Origin: Alteromonadales bacterium alter-6D02
Lineage (GTDB): Bacteria > Pseudomonadota > Gammaproteobacteria > Enterobacterales > Psychrobiaceae
DNA: 64,000 nt
Assembly (NCBI GenBank): GCA_002835545.1
Contig: PIZK01000021.1
Location: 1 to 64,000, forward strand
Reading direction: 5' to 3'
A program made the translations under genes and the position numbers. Under the pieces are notes generated by a model. It worked only from the letters and a program-made list of their open reading frames with translations. It did not search any database and was not told the origin of the DNA. Position 1 is the stretch's first letter. Every line of letters starts with the position of its first letter. This document shows, piece after piece, positions 1 to 10,065 of this stretch.

Positions 1-63
1 TGCTAGTGCCTTTCAAGTTACCTAGACTCTTAGTGTCTTAGCGCTCTAGCAGTTGCTTCCCCG

Positions 64-115
64 TGTCAGTGGATGCGCATTATAGGGATCCTCTGACACA
101 TGGCAAGAGCTTTTT
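64..115 (-). promoter_or_regulatory. rRNA-operon type P1 promoter, firing leftwards out of the window
   Basis: Read on the minus strand there is TTGCCA (101-106), a 16-base spacer and a perfect TATAAT (79-84). A GC-rich discriminator GCGC follows, then CACTGACACGG. This matches the E. coli rrn P1 layout as I remember it: TTGTCA, 16 bases, TATAATGCGCC, then CTGACACGG. The DNA upstream (107-125) is A/T-rich, as an UP element would be. Transcription would start near 72-74, and positions 1-70 would be rrn leader. The 16S gene itself lies outside the window, so the downstream operon is inferred. Confidence 0.75.
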
Positions 116-172
116 TAATTAATTTACAAAATAACGTTTAGCTGTTTCATTATTAACCTATACGCTTATAAA

Positions 173-186
173 TTGATTAATATCAT
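173..186 (+). promoter_or_regulatory. FNR/NnrR-like box upstream of nnrS
   Basis: The sequence TTGAT-TAAT-ATCAT matches the FNR/DNR-family consensus TTGAT-N4-ATCAA at 9 of 10 defined bases. A TATAAT-like -10 lies at 217-222, which puts the box roughly 45-50 bases upstream of the expected start. NnrS genes are commonly controlled by NO- or oxygen-responsive regulators, so the site makes biological sense. It is a sequence match only. Confidence 0.45.
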
Positions 187-251
187 CCTGGCCGCCCTTA
201 TCAAGCTGCATACTTATATAATAACCGCCCATTTATTTCTCTAGGCTTTCA

Positions 252-1457
252 ATGATACAGATAACCGATAACGACAAAGCATTAACAATCCCACCTCTAT
301 TCCGTCTAGCCTTTAGGCCTATGTTTCTCGGGGCGGCTTTATTTGCTATCGTTACAATCACATTGTGGGGGTTGGCACTATCAGGCTTAATTTCCTTTGC
401 TCCTTACGGAGATCTCTATTGGTGGCATAGTCATGAAATGATCTTTGGCTTTGCATTAGCGGTAATCATTGGTTTTCTATTAACGGCTATTCAGAATTGG
501 ACTAATGTTCCCGGTGTCAGTGGTTGGCCACTCGCAGTGCTTTTCTTCACTTGGTTAATAGCAAGAATTACTTTAGCTATAGATTTCACACCTAATTACT
601 TCATCGCTCTGATAGATATAACCCCTCCTTTACTGGCTGCTTTTTTTATTGCCCGCAGTGTATTTAAAGTTAAGCAATGGCGAAATTTATTTTTTGTTCC
701 TATATTAATCGTTTTTGCCTTCACTAATTTAGCTAGTCATATTGCGCTCATTGATTCTAATCAGCTTCTAATGAAGTCTCTTAGCCCACTAATGATCATT
801 CTTATCACATTAATTATGTGCATTATTGGCGGGCGAGTTATTCCATTTTTTACTGCTCGCGGTACACAAACTGAAAAAGTAGCAACAAACAACTGGGTCG
901 AGTTTTTTTCTGTTGGCCCACTCATCATTTTTATCACCGTCCACTTACTTTTCTTATTCATTGAGAGCATCAGAACAGATCAATCACACTGGTTATTAGT
1001 TGTTTCTGGTATTGCTAATTTAATCAGAATATTACGTTGGCGCCCTCTTCTCACTATTCCTGTCCCTTTATTGTGGTCCCTACACATAGCCTATCTATTT
1101 ATTACATCCGGCTTGTTAGGCTATGGGTTAGCTAGTATGTTTACCCCACAACATGCGATGTCTCTACTACACCTGTTAACTATCGGCGCAATGGCTGGAT
1201 TAATCGTTGCTATGATGTCTCGGGTTTCACTTGGTCATACAGGCCGACCGTTACTTGTCCATAAACTCATGCCTTTTGCCTTTGTTAGTATTTTTATCGC
1301 AGCATTAGTGCGAGGGTTACTTCCAATAGTTACTCCCTACTTTACTCTTATCAGCTATCAAATCAGTGCGTTGCTATGGGTCATTTGTTTTCTTATATTT
1401 AGTATTATTTATTGGCCTATCTTAACCAAAGCACGAGTCGATGGCCGAGCGGGATAG
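252..1457 (+). CDS. nnrS: NnrS family heme- and copper-containing membrane protein
   Basis: This 401-residue protein is almost entirely hydrophobic, with about twelve predicted membrane segments, the usual NnrS length and topology. The N-terminal motif LFRLAFRPMF and the segment around residues 50-58 (YWWHSHEMIFGFA) are typical of the family, as are GGRVIPFFTARG near residue 193 and HLLTIGAMAG near residue 310. NnrS proteins are linked to resistance to nitric oxide and nitrosative stress; the exact chemistry is unsettled. The ATG follows TAGG by six bases. The gene stands alone, with an FNR-like box upstream. I see no denitrification genes nearby. Confidence 0.88.
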   Translation: MIQITDNDKALTIPPLFRLAFRPMFLGAALFAIVTITLWGLALSGLISFAPYGDLYWWHSHEMIFGFALAVIIGFLLTAIQNWTNVPGVSGWPLAVLFFTWLIARITLAIDFTPNYFIALIDITPPLLAAFFIARSVFKVKQWRNLFFVPILIVFAFTNLASHIALIDSNQLLMKSLSPLMIILITLIMCIIGGRVIPFFTARGTQTEKVATNNWVEFFSVGPLIIFITVHLLFLFIESIRTDQSHWLLVVSGIANLIRILRWRPLLTIPVPLLWSLHIAYLFITSGLLGYGLASMFTPQHAMSLLHLLTIGAMAGLIVAMMSRVSLGHTGRPLLVHKLMPFAFVSIFIAALVRGLLPIVTPYFTLISYQISALLWVICFLIFSIIYWPILTKARVDGRAG

Positions 1458-1538
1458 AATTGTTCTATTAACTGTTCTAGTCTAGAATTAGGACAAGTTG
1501 TTGATATCATCAAACTCAAACATTAGAAGGAACGAACA

Positions 1539-1937
1539 ATGAGAGTTATTCTTTTAATTAGCCTTTTTTTTACGAGCTATACATTTGCCAAAGATATTTA
1601 TCAATGGGTCGACAAAAACGGTGTGACCCATTTTAGCCATAGCAAACCTGAGAATATCGCCCCAGATAAAATTAAGAATATAACCAAAAAGTACCCATCG
1701 TCATTTAAGTCAGTGTCACAGTTAAATAAAGACAAGCCACTGAATGCCGCTCAAGAACTTGAACGTATTGCCATTGAAAACTGTGCTATTGCCACTAAAA
1801 ACATCGAAATTCTACGTGCATTCGATAATATTAATCAACAAGATGCCGAAGGGAACTTATCTCCGCTATCAGCTGATGATAAAAAAAAGCAGCTTGAGTT
1901 AGCGAAGAAACAAGCTGCTTTATTCTGTAAGAAATGA
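1539..1937 (+). CDS. DUF4124 domain-containing periplasmic protein
   Basis: This 132-residue protein begins with a short signal peptide (residues 1-17, ending TFA). It then has the DUF4124 signature YQWVDKNGVTHFS at about residues 21-33. The C-terminal half is charged and probably helical, with two Cys residues (about 82 and 130) that could pair. The ATG follows a good GAAGGA site. Its function is unknown; DUF4124 proteins are small envelope proteins common in gammaproteobacteria. The last part of the coding sequence doubles as the intrinsic terminator of the convergent clpB gene. Confidence 0.75.
   Translation: MRVILLISLFFTSYTFAKDIYQWVDKNGVTHFSHSKPENIAPDKIKNITKKYPSSFKSVSQLNKDKPLNAAQELERIAIENCAIATKNIEILRAFDNINQQDAEGNLSPLSADDKKKQLELAKKQAALFCKK
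1881..1921 (-). terminator. Intrinsic terminator of clpB, inside the DUF4124 gene
   Basis: Eleven-base arms AAAGCAGCTTG (1886-1896) and CAAGCTGCTTT (1911-1921) pair perfectly around a 14-base loop. On the minus strand the stem is followed by eight T residues (plus-strand A run at 1881-1888). It lies about 50 bases past the clpB stop codon. On the plus strand there is no comparable T run, so it should act on clpB only. Confidence 0.8.
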
Positions 1938-1969
1938 CTAACATCTAGTTAGTTTAAAATGAGATGCCT

Positions 1970-4543
1970 TTACTGTTTAGTAAATATGAAGTCGCCCCCT
2001 TCTACATCAACAGTGACCAAATCATTAGCACCAAACTCACCAGAAAGAATATATTGTGCTAATGGATTTTCCAGTTGCTGTATCGCCCTTTTCAACGGCC
2101 GTGCTCCATACACAGGATCAAAACCAATTTCAGCTAATGCATTTAACGCATCCTCTGTTACCACTAGCTCAATTTCTTGTGCCTCAAGACGCTGTTTTAA
2201 ATGCTGCAACTGCAACCCTGCAATAAGCTTAATATTTTCAAGTGCTAGAGCATGAAACACAACATTCTCATCTAGACGATTTAAAAACTCTGGTTTAAAG
2301 TATTGTTTAACCACGGTCATTACTTCAGTTTTCAGTTCGTTCTGATTTAGACTTCCTGCTTTATCTTGGATAATATCTGAACCTAAATTCGACGTCATTA
2401 TAATTACTGTATTTCTAAAATCGACTGTACGGCCCTGCCCGTCGGTTAACCTGCCATCATCCAATACTTGCAGTAATATATTAAAGACATCGGGATGTGC
2501 CTTCTCAATCTCATCTAATAATAATACTGAATAGGGCTTACGGCGAACAGCTTCTGTCAGGTAACCGCCTTCTTCATAGCCGACATAGCCAGGAGGGGCA
2601 CCAATCAGTCTTGCTACAGAGTGTTTTTCCATAAACTCGGACATGTCAATCCGTACCATCGCATTAGTATCGTCAAACATATAGTTTGCCAGTGCTTTAC
2701 ACAGCTCTGTCTTACCAACCCCCGTTGGTCCTAGGAACAAAAAAGAACCAATAGGTCGATTCGGATCAGATAGGCCGGCACGAGAGCGGCGTATTGCATT
2801 GGACACAGCATTAACTGCTTCTTGTTGCCCTATGACTTGTTGATGCAGATAGCTCTCCATTCGTAGCAACTTATCTTTTTCGCCTTCAAGCATTTTACTA
2901 ACAGGAATGCCTGTCGCACGAGCCACCACCTCAGCTATCTCATCGGCTGTTACTTTATGCTTAAGTAAGGTCATTTCATGCATATCAACTTGTGAGGCTA
3001 GATCTAATTGTCGTTCGAGCTCTGGAATACGCCCATATTGAAGCTCCGACATTCGATTCAAGTCAGTCGCACGTTTTGCCACTTCAAGATCCTGCCTCGC
3101 CTGCTCAAGGTCTGTCTTAATATTTTGCGCACCAGAGATTGACGCTTTCTCAGCATTCCATACTTCATCAAGCTCTGAGAACTCTTGTTCAAAACCAGTT
3201 AAATCTTGCTCTAATTTGCTTAAACGTTTTTTAGAGCCTTCATCTTCTTCATTGACGAGTGCTTGCTTCTCTAACTTCAGTTGAATAATTTTTCGCTCTA
3301 ATCGATCAAGAGCTTCCGGTTTGGAGTCTATCGCCATACGAATAGACGATGCAGCCTCATCAATTAAATCAATTGCTTTATCAGGTAACTGTCGATCAGT
3401 GATGTAGCGATGAGATAATAATGCCGCGGCAACAATGCCTGGGTCGGTTATTTCTACGGCGTGGTGTAACTCATAGCGCTCTTTTAAACCACGTAAAATA
3501 GCAATCGTATCTTCAACTGTTGGTTGGTCAACTTGGACTTTTTGGAAGCGACGTTCTAATGCTGCATCTTTCTCTACATACTGGCGATACTCATCCAGTG
3601 TAGTTGCGCCGACACAGTGTAAGTCTCCACGAGCCAGCGCTGGCTTAAGCATATTACCAGCGTCCATTGCACCATCAGATTTACCAGCACCAACCATAGT
3701 GTGTAACTCATCGATGAATAGAATAATCTGCCCTTCTTCTTTGGCTAACTCATTTAAAACACCCTTAAGTCTCTCTTCAAATTCACCACGATACTTCGCT
3801 CCAGCTAATAGTGCGCCCATATCAAGAGACAGTACTCGCTTATTCTTAATTCCCTCAGGAACTTCACCATTAATGATGCGCTGGGCTAAGCCCTCAACTA
3901 TTGCGGTTTTACCCACACCTGGCTCGCCAATTAATACGGGATTATTCTTGGTGCGACGTTGTAGTACTTGAATAGTGCGCCTGATTTCATCATCACGACC
4001 GATTACTGGGTCTAAACGCCCTTGTTCAGCCCGTTCAGTTAAATCAACGGTAAATTTATCGAGTGCTTGACGCTGATCCTCCGCACTTTGATCGTCAACC
4101 TTTTGACCACCACGAATTTTTTCAATGGCCTTATTAAGTACATCTTCTGTTAAATTAGCTTTACGTAAAATTTCACCCAAAGCACTCTTATCGTTTAATG
4201 CAGCAAGAATAAATAACTCACTCGATATATACCGGTCTTTACGTTTTTGCGCCAATTTGTCGCAAATATTTAGAAGAGAAATCATTGCATTTGATAATTG
4301 AATATCACCACTAATACCATCAACGCGAGCCAGCCGATCTAATGACTGAGCTAAACGACTGCGAATAGTACTAACATCACACTGACATTCGACAAGCAAG
4401 GCACGAGTACTGCCACCTTCTTGATTTAATAATGCTGAAAATAAGTGAACAGGTTCAATAAACTGATGGTCTCGCCCCAATGCGATTGACTGAGCATCGG
4501 AAATAGCAAGTTGGAATTTACTGGTTAGCCGATCTAAGCGCAT
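1970..4543 (-). CDS. clpB: ATP-dependent disaggregase ClpB (Hsp100)
   Basis: This 857-residue protein has full ClpB architecture. An N-terminal Clp repeat domain covers about 1-145. AAA+ module 1 has Walker A GEPGVGKT near residue 205 and Walker [10 protein letters not shown] long coiled-coil middle domain spans about 400-525. AAA+ module 2 has GPTGVGKT near 605, [12 protein letters not shown], and a C-terminal ClpB D2 small domain. With DnaK it resolubilises aggregated cytosolic proteins. The ATG follows GGAG. A sigma-32-like promoter lies upstream and a clear terminator downstream, so it is probably a single-gene heat-shock unit. Confidence 0.97.
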   Translation of the reverse strand: MRLDRLTSKFQLAISDAQSIALGRDHQFIEPVHLFSALLNQEGGSTRALLVECQCDVSTIRSRLAQSLDRLARVDGISGDIQLSNAMISLLNICDKLAQKRKDRYISSELFILAALNDKSALGEILRKANLTEDVLNKAIEKIRGGQKVDDQSAEDQRQALDKFTVDLTERAEQGRLDPVIGRDDEIRRTIQVLQRRTKNNPVLIGEPGVGKTAIVEGLAQRIINGEVPEGIKNKRVLSLDMGALLAGAKYRGEFEERLKGVLNELAKEEGQIILFIDELHTMVGAGKSDGAMDAGNMLKPALARGDLHCVGATTLDEYRQYVEKDAALERRFQKVQVDQPTVEDTIAILRGLKERYELHHAVEITDPGIVAAALLSHRYITDRQLPDKAIDLIDEAASSIRMAIDSKPEALDRLERKIIQLKLEKQALVNEEDEGSKKRLSKLEQDLTGFEQEFSELDEVWNAEKASISGAQNIKTDLEQARQDLEVAKRATDLNRMSELQYGRIPELERQLDLASQVDMHEMTLLKHKVTADEIAEVVARATGIPVSKMLEGEKDKLLRMESYLHQQVIGQQEAVNAVSNAIRRSRAGLSDPNRPIGSFLFLGPTGVGKTELCKALANYMFDDTNAMVRIDMSEFMEKHSVARLIGAPPGYVGYEEGGYLTEAVRRKPYSVLLLDEIEKAHPDVFNILLQVLDDGRLTDGQGRTVDFRNTVIIMTSNLGSDIIQDKAGSLNQNELKTEVMTVVKQYFKPEFLNRLDENVVFHALALENIKLIAGLQLQHLKQRLEAQEIELVVTEDALNALAEIGFDPVYGARPLKRAIQQLENPLAQYILSGEFGANDLVTVDVEGGDFIFTKQ

Positions 4544-4577
4544 TTGTGTTCTCCTAATAACAAACTGTTAACTATAG

Positions 4578-4608
4578 AGATGGGCATTTTTATCAAAAAA
4601 CCAAGGGG
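4578..4608 (-). promoter_or_regulatory. Sigma-32 (heat-shock) type promoter for clpB
   Basis: On the minus strand CCCCTTGGT (4600-4608) is followed, after a 14-base spacer, by GCCCATCT (4578-4585). The sigma-32 consensus is CCCTTGAA, 13-15 bases, CCCCATnT, so the -10 matches at 7 of 8 positions and the -35 at 6 of 8. The start codon lies 34 bases downstream of the -10 element. ClpB is a classical RpoH target. Confidence 0.65.
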
Positions 4609-4659
4609 CTCTACTGAATATTTTTTCAACAAACTTGGCGTAATAAATGAGGTTAAAAG

Positions 4660-5382
4660 TTACTCAATCCAAATGACACTAGCCATACGCCCGGTAACAC
4701 CTTCTCGCCGAAAAGAAAAAAATAAATCAGATTGCTCAAAAGTACAATACTCTCCACCACTAATATCGTTGACACCACAACGAGTTAATCTTGCAATGGC
4801 AAGTTGATATAAATTGGCATAATACTTCCCCTTAACGGGAGTAAAGTGTAGCTTGTCCGTTGGACAATGATGACAAAAAGCATCAAAAACATCCTGACCG
4901 ACTTCAAAATGTTTCTGACTAATTGCAGGGCCTAGCCACGCATAAATTTGACTTGTTCTGGCGTTAAAAGACTCTAGCGTTTTTTCAATAATACCATCAG
5001 CCATACCTCGCCACCCTGCATGAATGGCTGCCACTTGTTCGCCATATTGATCAGTTAACAATATCGGCAAACAATCAGCGGTCATCACACAACACACAAC
5101 TTTTCTCACTGACGTTTCACTAGCATCAGCAATAGAAACAGCTTTAGCCGCAGATTTTTCATCGAGCGTTAAAACATCAGTAGTGTGTTGTTGATTTAGC
5201 CACACAGGATTCGTGGGTAGAAGCTCCCTCAACGCTAACCTATTAGCATTAACATCATCAACATTATCATTAACATGTAGCGCCAAATTATTACTGTTAA
5301 AAGGTGGCTTACTCACTCCACCAAAACGAGTAGTACACATTGCTTTGATATGTTTTGGTGCAGGCCAATCAGGAATAATCAA
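4660..5382 (-). CDS. pgeF: Peptidoglycan editing factor PgeF (YfiH family, Cu-oxidase_4)
   Basis: This 240-residue protein belongs to the DUF152/YfiH family. Family motifs are visible: TADCLPILLTD near residue 102, AIHAGWRG near 120 and a late cysteine in GGEYCTFEQ. These supply the His/Cys metal site. In E. coli YfiH removes L-Ser wrongly incorporated into peptidoglycan stem peptides; family members also show purine nucleoside and laccase-like activities. The reading frame opens with TTG at 5382, nine bases after GGAG, and the N-terminus (IIPDWPAPK) aligns with YfiH, so I accept this start. It follows rluD by about 100 bases, a common neighbourhood. Confidence 0.88.
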   Translation of the reverse strand: MIIPDWPAPKHIKAMCTTRFGGVSKPPFNSNNLALHVNDNVDDVNANRLALRELLPTNPVWLNQQHTTDVLTLDEKSAAKAVSIADASETSVRKVVCCVMTADCLPILLTDQYGEQVAAIHAGWRGMADGIIEKTLESFNARTSQIYAWLGPAISQKHFEVGQDVFDAFCHHCPTDKLHFTPVKGKYYANLYQLAIARLTRCGVNDISGGEYCTFEQSDLFFSFRREGVTGRMASVIWIE

Positions 5383-5434
5383 GAGATAGAACTCCTAAAC
5401 TAAAACACCCATTTGAGTGAAGTGTGTGTTAAAT

Positions 5435-5463
5435 CGCTCAAGTATAAAAAGAAAACTTGAGCG
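5435..5463. repeat. Inverted repeat between rluD and pgeF
   Basis: Nine-base arms CGCTCAAGT and ACTTGAGCG flank an 11-base A-rich loop. In transcripts running from rluD to pgeF it would form a stable hairpin, but only a weak ATTTAAC follows on the minus strand. It looks more like a processing or attenuation hairpin than a full terminator. Confidence 0.4.
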
Positions 5464-5486
5464 TCCTAATTCAGTTGATATGCGAG

Positions 5487-6455
5487 TTACTGAGGCTGAT
5501 TATCTAATGTATCTTGACGCAATAATTCAGTCATGCGTTGCATATCTTCTGGCACAGGAGCTTGCCAGCGCATCAGTTCACCCGTGATAGGGTGCTCTAA
5601 TTGCAGTTTAATTGCATGAAGTGCCTGACGTTTAAAGCCACGCATAGCCTCTATCAATTCTTCACTAGAGTGCTTAATTGGACGAGGGCGGCCACCATAG
5701 ACAGGATCACCTAATAAAGCATGACGCATATAAGACATATGAACACGAATTTGGTGAGTACGGCCCGTTTCTAGACGTAAGCGTAATCGTGTATGAGCAC
5801 GAAATTTTTCAGCAATGCGATAACGAGTAATCGCTTCTTTACCTTCAGGGTCTACAGCCATATGTGTTCGTTTGGTGGCATGACGGGCAATAGGCGCTTC
5901 AATTTTACCGCCAGCAGTCATTTGACCAATAGCAATTGCTTCATATTCACGGATAATATTACGTTTTTGAATCATTGCTACTAACTTCGTTTGAGCAGGG
6001 ATAGTCTTAGCAACAACCATTAATCCCGTTGTATCTTTATCTAAGCGATGAACGATACCAGCGCGCGGCACACTCTCAATCTCCGGGAAATGATTCAATA
6101 AGGCATTTAACACTGTGCCATCTGGATTACCTGCTCCTGGATGAACAACAAGGCCTGCAGGCTTATTAATAACTAAAATATGTTCATCTTCATAAACAAT
6201 ATTTAAATCAATTGGCTCTGGCTTATGACGTTCTTCGATTTCGATGATTGCATCGATTTCAATTAACTCTTCACCGAGGACTTTGGCACGGGCTTTAGTT
6301 ACAACCTGACCGTCGACACTGACATAGCCAGCTAAGATCCACTCTTTAAGACGGCTACGAGAATAATCACTAAATAACTCAGCAATTGCTTGATCTAAAC
6401 GTTGATCACATTGCTCAATTGAGACTGTTGCTGATAATTGTATGGCTTGATTCAT
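5487..6455 (-). CDS. rluD: 23S rRNA pseudouridine synthase RluD
   Basis: RluD makes pseudouridines at 1911, 1915 and 1917 in helix 69 of 23S rRNA. An S4 domain occupies the N-terminus (RLDQAIAELF through the SVDGQVV stretch). The catalytic motif HRLDKDTTGLMV is present, as is RTHQIRVHM later in the domain. The longer open frame reaches 6500, but alignment to E. coli RluD starts at MNQAIQLSATVS, so I place the start at 6455, giving about 322 residues. It is divergent from bamD, the usual gammaproteobacterial arrangement, and upstream of pgeF. Confidence 0.95.
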   Translation of the reverse strand: MNQAIQLSATVSIEQCDQRLDQAIAELFSDYSRSRLKEWILAGYVSVDGQVVTKARAKVLGEELIEIDAIIEIEERHKPEPIDLNIVYEDEHILVINKPAGLVVHPGAGNPDGTVLNALLNHFPEIESVPRAGIVHRLDKDTTGLMVVAKTIPAQTKLVAMIQKRNIIREYEAIAIGQMTAGGKIEAPIARHATKRTHMAVDPEGKEAITRYRIAEKFRAHTRLRLRLETGRTHQIRVHMSYMRHALLGDPVYGGRPRPIKHSSEELIEAMRGFKRQALHAIKLQLEHPITGELMRWQAPVPEDMQRMTELLRQDTLDNQPQ

Positions 6456-6586
6456 TAAAATATCTACTGTTAGGGAACTATTGGGCATTGAATTAATCAA
6501 AAAAACCCGCGATTAGTGTCTATTGTATCTTTTATTTTGCTTCAGCTTAATAGATACTTGTCGATTCTGTGAGGATATTGAAAAAA

Positions 6587-7333
6587 ATGATGTATAAAAA
6601 ACGCACCCTATTACCAATTTCTTTAGTTTTAGCCTTAGGTTTATCAGGCTGCGCTAGCAACGTTGAAGAAACAGAAGTACAAATTACTGCGCCAGAGCGA
6701 ATGTACCAAACTGCACAAAAGTCTCTAGATTTAGGAAACATTCTAAAAGCGACTCGAGTGTTAGAAGCATTAGAATCTCGTTACCCATTTGGTCCACAAG
6801 CGACTCAAGTTCAATTAGATCTTATTTACGCTTATTACCGAGCAGGCAATAATGATCAGGCATTAGCAAGTATCGACCGTTTTCTACGTCTAAACCCTAC
6901 TCATCCTGACATTGATTATGTGTATTATATGCGCGGCTTATCAAACATGCAGTCGGATCAGAACATGTTTCATGAAATGTTAGAAATCGACCGTAGTGAC
7001 CGTGACCCACAGTTTGCGACTCAAGCATTTAATGACTTTAAACAATTGCTAATTAGTAAGCCGAACAGCCTTTATGCTGCTGATGCCAAACAACGAATGA
7101 CGGCACTAAAAAATCGTCTAGCAAAACATCATTTAGCAATCGCAAATTATTACTTTGAGCGAAAGATTTATGTGGCTGCAATAAATCGTTCGAAACAAAT
7201 TTTAGAAAGTTTCACTGACACTGGTTCGACTAAAAATGCGTTAGAAATCATGAAAGCATCTTATATTGCATTGAAACAAGATGATCTAGCGACAAAAACA
7301 GATCTTATTCTTAAACAGAACTTTGCAAAATAA
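6587..7333 (+). CDS. bamD: Outer membrane assembly lipoprotein BamD
   Basis: BamD is the essential TPR lipoprotein of the BAM complex that inserts beta-barrel proteins. A lipoprotein signal peptide ends in the lipobox LSGCAS, making the Cys the lipidated residue. Tetratricopeptide-type helices follow (for example RVLEALESRYPFGPQATQVQLDLIYAYY and the YVYYMRGL stretch). Length is about 248 residues, as usual. The frame stays open to a GTG at 6569. I prefer the ATG at 6587 because GAGG at 6570-6573 lies upstream of it, although the spacing (13) is rather long; ATG 6590 and TTG 6578 are alternatives. Confidence 0.93.
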   Translation: MMYKKRTLLPISLVLALGLSGCASNVEETEVQITAPERMYQTAQKSLDLGNILKATRVLEALESRYPFGPQATQVQLDLIYAYYRAGNNDQALASIDRFLRLNPTHPDIDYVYYMRGLSNMQSDQNMFHEMLEIDRSDRDPQFATQAFNDFKQLLISKPNSLYAADAKQRMTALKNRLAKHHLAIANYYFERKIYVAAINRSKQILESFTDTGSTKNALEIMKASYIALKQDDLATKTDLILKQNFAK

Positions 7334-7354
7334 TAGATAGCACAGTAACAAAAA

Positions 7355-7387
7355 AGGCTCAGGGTAATAAGTTGTTACCCTGAGCCT
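7355..7387. terminator. Bidirectional terminator between bamD and glnB
   Basis: Thirteen-base perfect arms AGGCTCAGGGTAA and TTACCCTGAGCCT enclose a 7-base loop. Runs of T follow on both strands (TTTTTTT after 7387; A run before 7355). It should terminate both converging genes. Confidence 0.9.
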
Positions 7388-7438
7388 TTTTTTGACTTTT
7401 TAACTTTGCTTTAAACGCTGCTCACGTTATGCGATTAT

Positions 7439-7795
<357 letters not shown>

Positions 7796-8011
7796 TTAAT
7801 ATTAACGCTATTGTAACACTTCGATAATTAAAGACATCAGTATTTTGACGGATATCCAGCCGATTTAGACTCTTATTTAGCAATACAGAACTTATATAAA
7901 GTGTTATTTATTCCTTACCCTCCTCATCCGTAGTAAAAATTAATGCTCAATTAGGTTTGTATAAAATATAAAAGCAATTAAAATAATTCTTTTATCCTAT
8001 GGAAAACTAAT

Positions 8012-9862
8012 ATGAGGTTTTTAAACCTAGCAGCAATAGCAACTACACTATTGTTTACATCATTTTCACAGGCTAGTAGCCAGAAGAATGATGATTTAAC
8101 TTACGCTAACTATGATCAAGTAAAAGTAACTCACCTCACTCTCGACTTAGATGTCGACTTTGACAATAAAGCGTTAAAAGGGTTTGTTGATTTGAATTTG
8201 TCTTGGACTGCGAGCAACGAATCTCAAGTTATTTTAGATACCCGAGATTTAATCATTGACCGAGTTTATGCTAAATCAGCACAAGGTCACTGGACGCAAG
8301 CACCTTATCAATTAGCGCCTCGTGATGATGTTATGGGTGCTAAGTTAACCATTAAGCCTAAGTTTCAAGCAAAAACGTTACGCATTTATTATCAGTCAAC
8401 AGAAAAAGCGTCTGGCTTACAATGGTTAACCCCCGAACAAACAGCAGGTAAAAAACTGCCATACATGTTTAGCCAAAACCAAGCAATCCATGCGAGGAGT
8501 TGGATTCCTGTTCAAGACACGCCAAGTGTACGCTTAACTTATGATGCGCGAATTCGTACCGATAAATCAGTTCTGGCGGTAATGAGTGCTAATAATGAAC
8601 CGACCACTGAGCGTGACGGTGATTACTTCTTTAATATGCCGCAAGCTATTCCTCCGTACTTAATAGCAATCGCTGTTGGTGACTTGGAATTTAAAGCAAT
8701 GAGTGATATCACTGGTGTTTACGCTGAACCAAGCGTACTTGAGTCTGCTGCGGCGGAGTTCAATGACACTCAAAAGATGATCGACGAAACTGAAAAAATG
8801 TTTGGTCCATATCGCTGGGGCCGTTATGACTTGCTCATCCTGCCACCAAGCTTCCCATTCGGAGGTATGGAAAACCCTCGCCTATCATTTATTACACCGA
8901 CAGTCATTGCTGGTGATAAAAGCTTAGTAAACTTAATTGCGCATGAACTTGCCCATTCATGGTCAGGTAACTTGGTAACTAATGAAAGCTGGCGTGACCT
9001 ATGGTTGAACGAAGGTTTTACTTCGTATGTTGAAAATCGCATCATGGAAGAAGTGTTTGGCCATAAACGTGCAATGATGGAACAAGCACTCGATGCTCAA
9101 AACTTACGTAAGCTGGTTAAAACAATGCCAAGTAATGACACTGTTCTTCACGTTGACTTACAGGGCCGTGATCCAGATGCCGCATTCTCTAGTGTTCCGT
9201 ACACTAAGGGGCAACTATTTCTAATTTACCTAGAGCAGCGTTTAGGCCGTGAAACATTCGATCAGTTTATTACAAAATATTTTAACACTTTTGCATTTAA
9301 GAGCATTGGCACACACCAATTCTATAGTTACTTAGAGAAGAATCTGCTAAATAAATACCCAAACAAAGTTAGCAAATCGGAAATTAAAGAATGGATCTTT
9401 GCTCCGGGCTTACCTAGTTTTACGCCAACGCCGACGTCTCCAGTATTTACATTAATCGACCAACAAATTAGTGCATTTAATCAAGGTGAGTTAAAGGCAA
9501 CTCAATTACCAACCAGTGATTGGACAGTGCATCAATGGTTACACTTTATCAATAACCTGCCACAGAACTTACCACTAGATAAAATGGCAGCCCTTGATCA
9601 AGCCTATCAATTAACCACTAGTGCTAATAAAGAGATTGCTCACGCGTGGTACTTGTTATCATTACGTGCTGGTTACAGTGAAATCTACGATGCATTAGAT
9701 GATTACTTAATTGAAATCGGTCGTCGTAAATTAATTGTTCCACTTTACAAAAAACTCGCGGAAACAGCCACTGGTAAAGAGTGGGCACAAAAAGTTTATC
9801 AACAAGCGCGCCCTGGCTATCACCCACTAGCTCAAGGTACAGTCGACTCAATATTAAAATAA
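8012..9862 (+). CDS. Secreted M1 family zinc aminopeptidase (LTA4H/ColAP type)
   Basis: This 616-residue protein has a signal peptide (residues 1-21, ending SQA) and then an M1 peptidase of the leukotriene A4 hydrolase subfamily. The substrate-anchoring GGMENP motif precedes the zinc site HELAH (His311, Glu312, His315) with the third ligand Glu334 in LNEGF. A C-terminal helical domain follows, as in LTA4H. It should cleave N-terminal residues from peptides in the periplasm or outside the cell. It resembles the cold-active aminopeptidase described from Colwellia psychrerythraea. The ATG follows GGAAA. No operon partner is evident. Confidence 0.9.
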   Translation: MRFLNLAAIATTLLFTSFSQASSQKNDDLTYANYDQVKVTHLTLDLDVDFDNKALKGFVDLNLSWTASNESQVILDTRDLIIDRVYAKSAQGHWTQAPYQLAPRDDVMGAKLTIKPKFQAKTLRIYYQSTEKASGLQWLTPEQTAGKKLPYMFSQNQAIHARSWIPVQDTPSVRLTYDARIRTDKSVLAVMSANNEPTTERDGDYFFNMPQAIPPYLIAIAVGDLEFKAMSDITGVYAEPSVLESAAAEFNDTQKMIDETEKMFGPYRWGRYDLLILPPSFPFGGMENPRLSFITPTVIAGDKSLVNLIAHELAHSWSGNLVTNESWRDLWLNEGFTSYVENRIMEEVFGHKRAMMEQALDAQNLRKLVKTMPSNDTVLHVDLQGRDPDAAFSSVPYTKGQLFLIYLEQRLGRETFDQFITKYFNTFAFKSIGTHQFYSYLEKNLLNKYPNKVSKSEIKEWIFAPGLPSFTPTPTSPVFTLIDQQISAFNQGELKATQLPTSDWTVHQWLHFINNLPQNLPLDKMAALDQAYQLTTSANKEIAHAWYLLSLRAGYSEIYDALDDYLIEIGRRKLIVPLYKKLAETATGKEWAQKVYQQARPGYHPLAQGTVDSILK

Positions 9863-10065
9863 TCAACCTAAAGTTGACGGCCTAATATGATACCTATTAG
9901 GTCGCCAATTTTACAAAACTCCTTATCCTAATTATCTTATTTCAAGTCAACAAACTGGCCAAAATCTATGCTATGATGAAGCGTCACTATTGTTATCTCT
10001 AATCAGTTTGTTTTGGATAAATAACGTAACAATAAGTTTATAATGGACTTTTGGGCACGCATTCT

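Noticed and set aside
1959-2255. Open frame of 98 codons opposite the end of clpB
   Set aside because: It is antisense to conserved ClpB sequence with a composition typical of shadow frames.
5435-5463. Strong terminator after rluD
   Set aside because: The stem is good but the minus strand has only ATTTAAC after it, so I list it as an inverted repeat, not a terminator.
9955-9985. RpoN promoter for the minor-pilin operon
   Set aside because: A TGGCC ... TATGCT stretch has GG and GC 13 bases apart instead of 12 and lacks TTGC.
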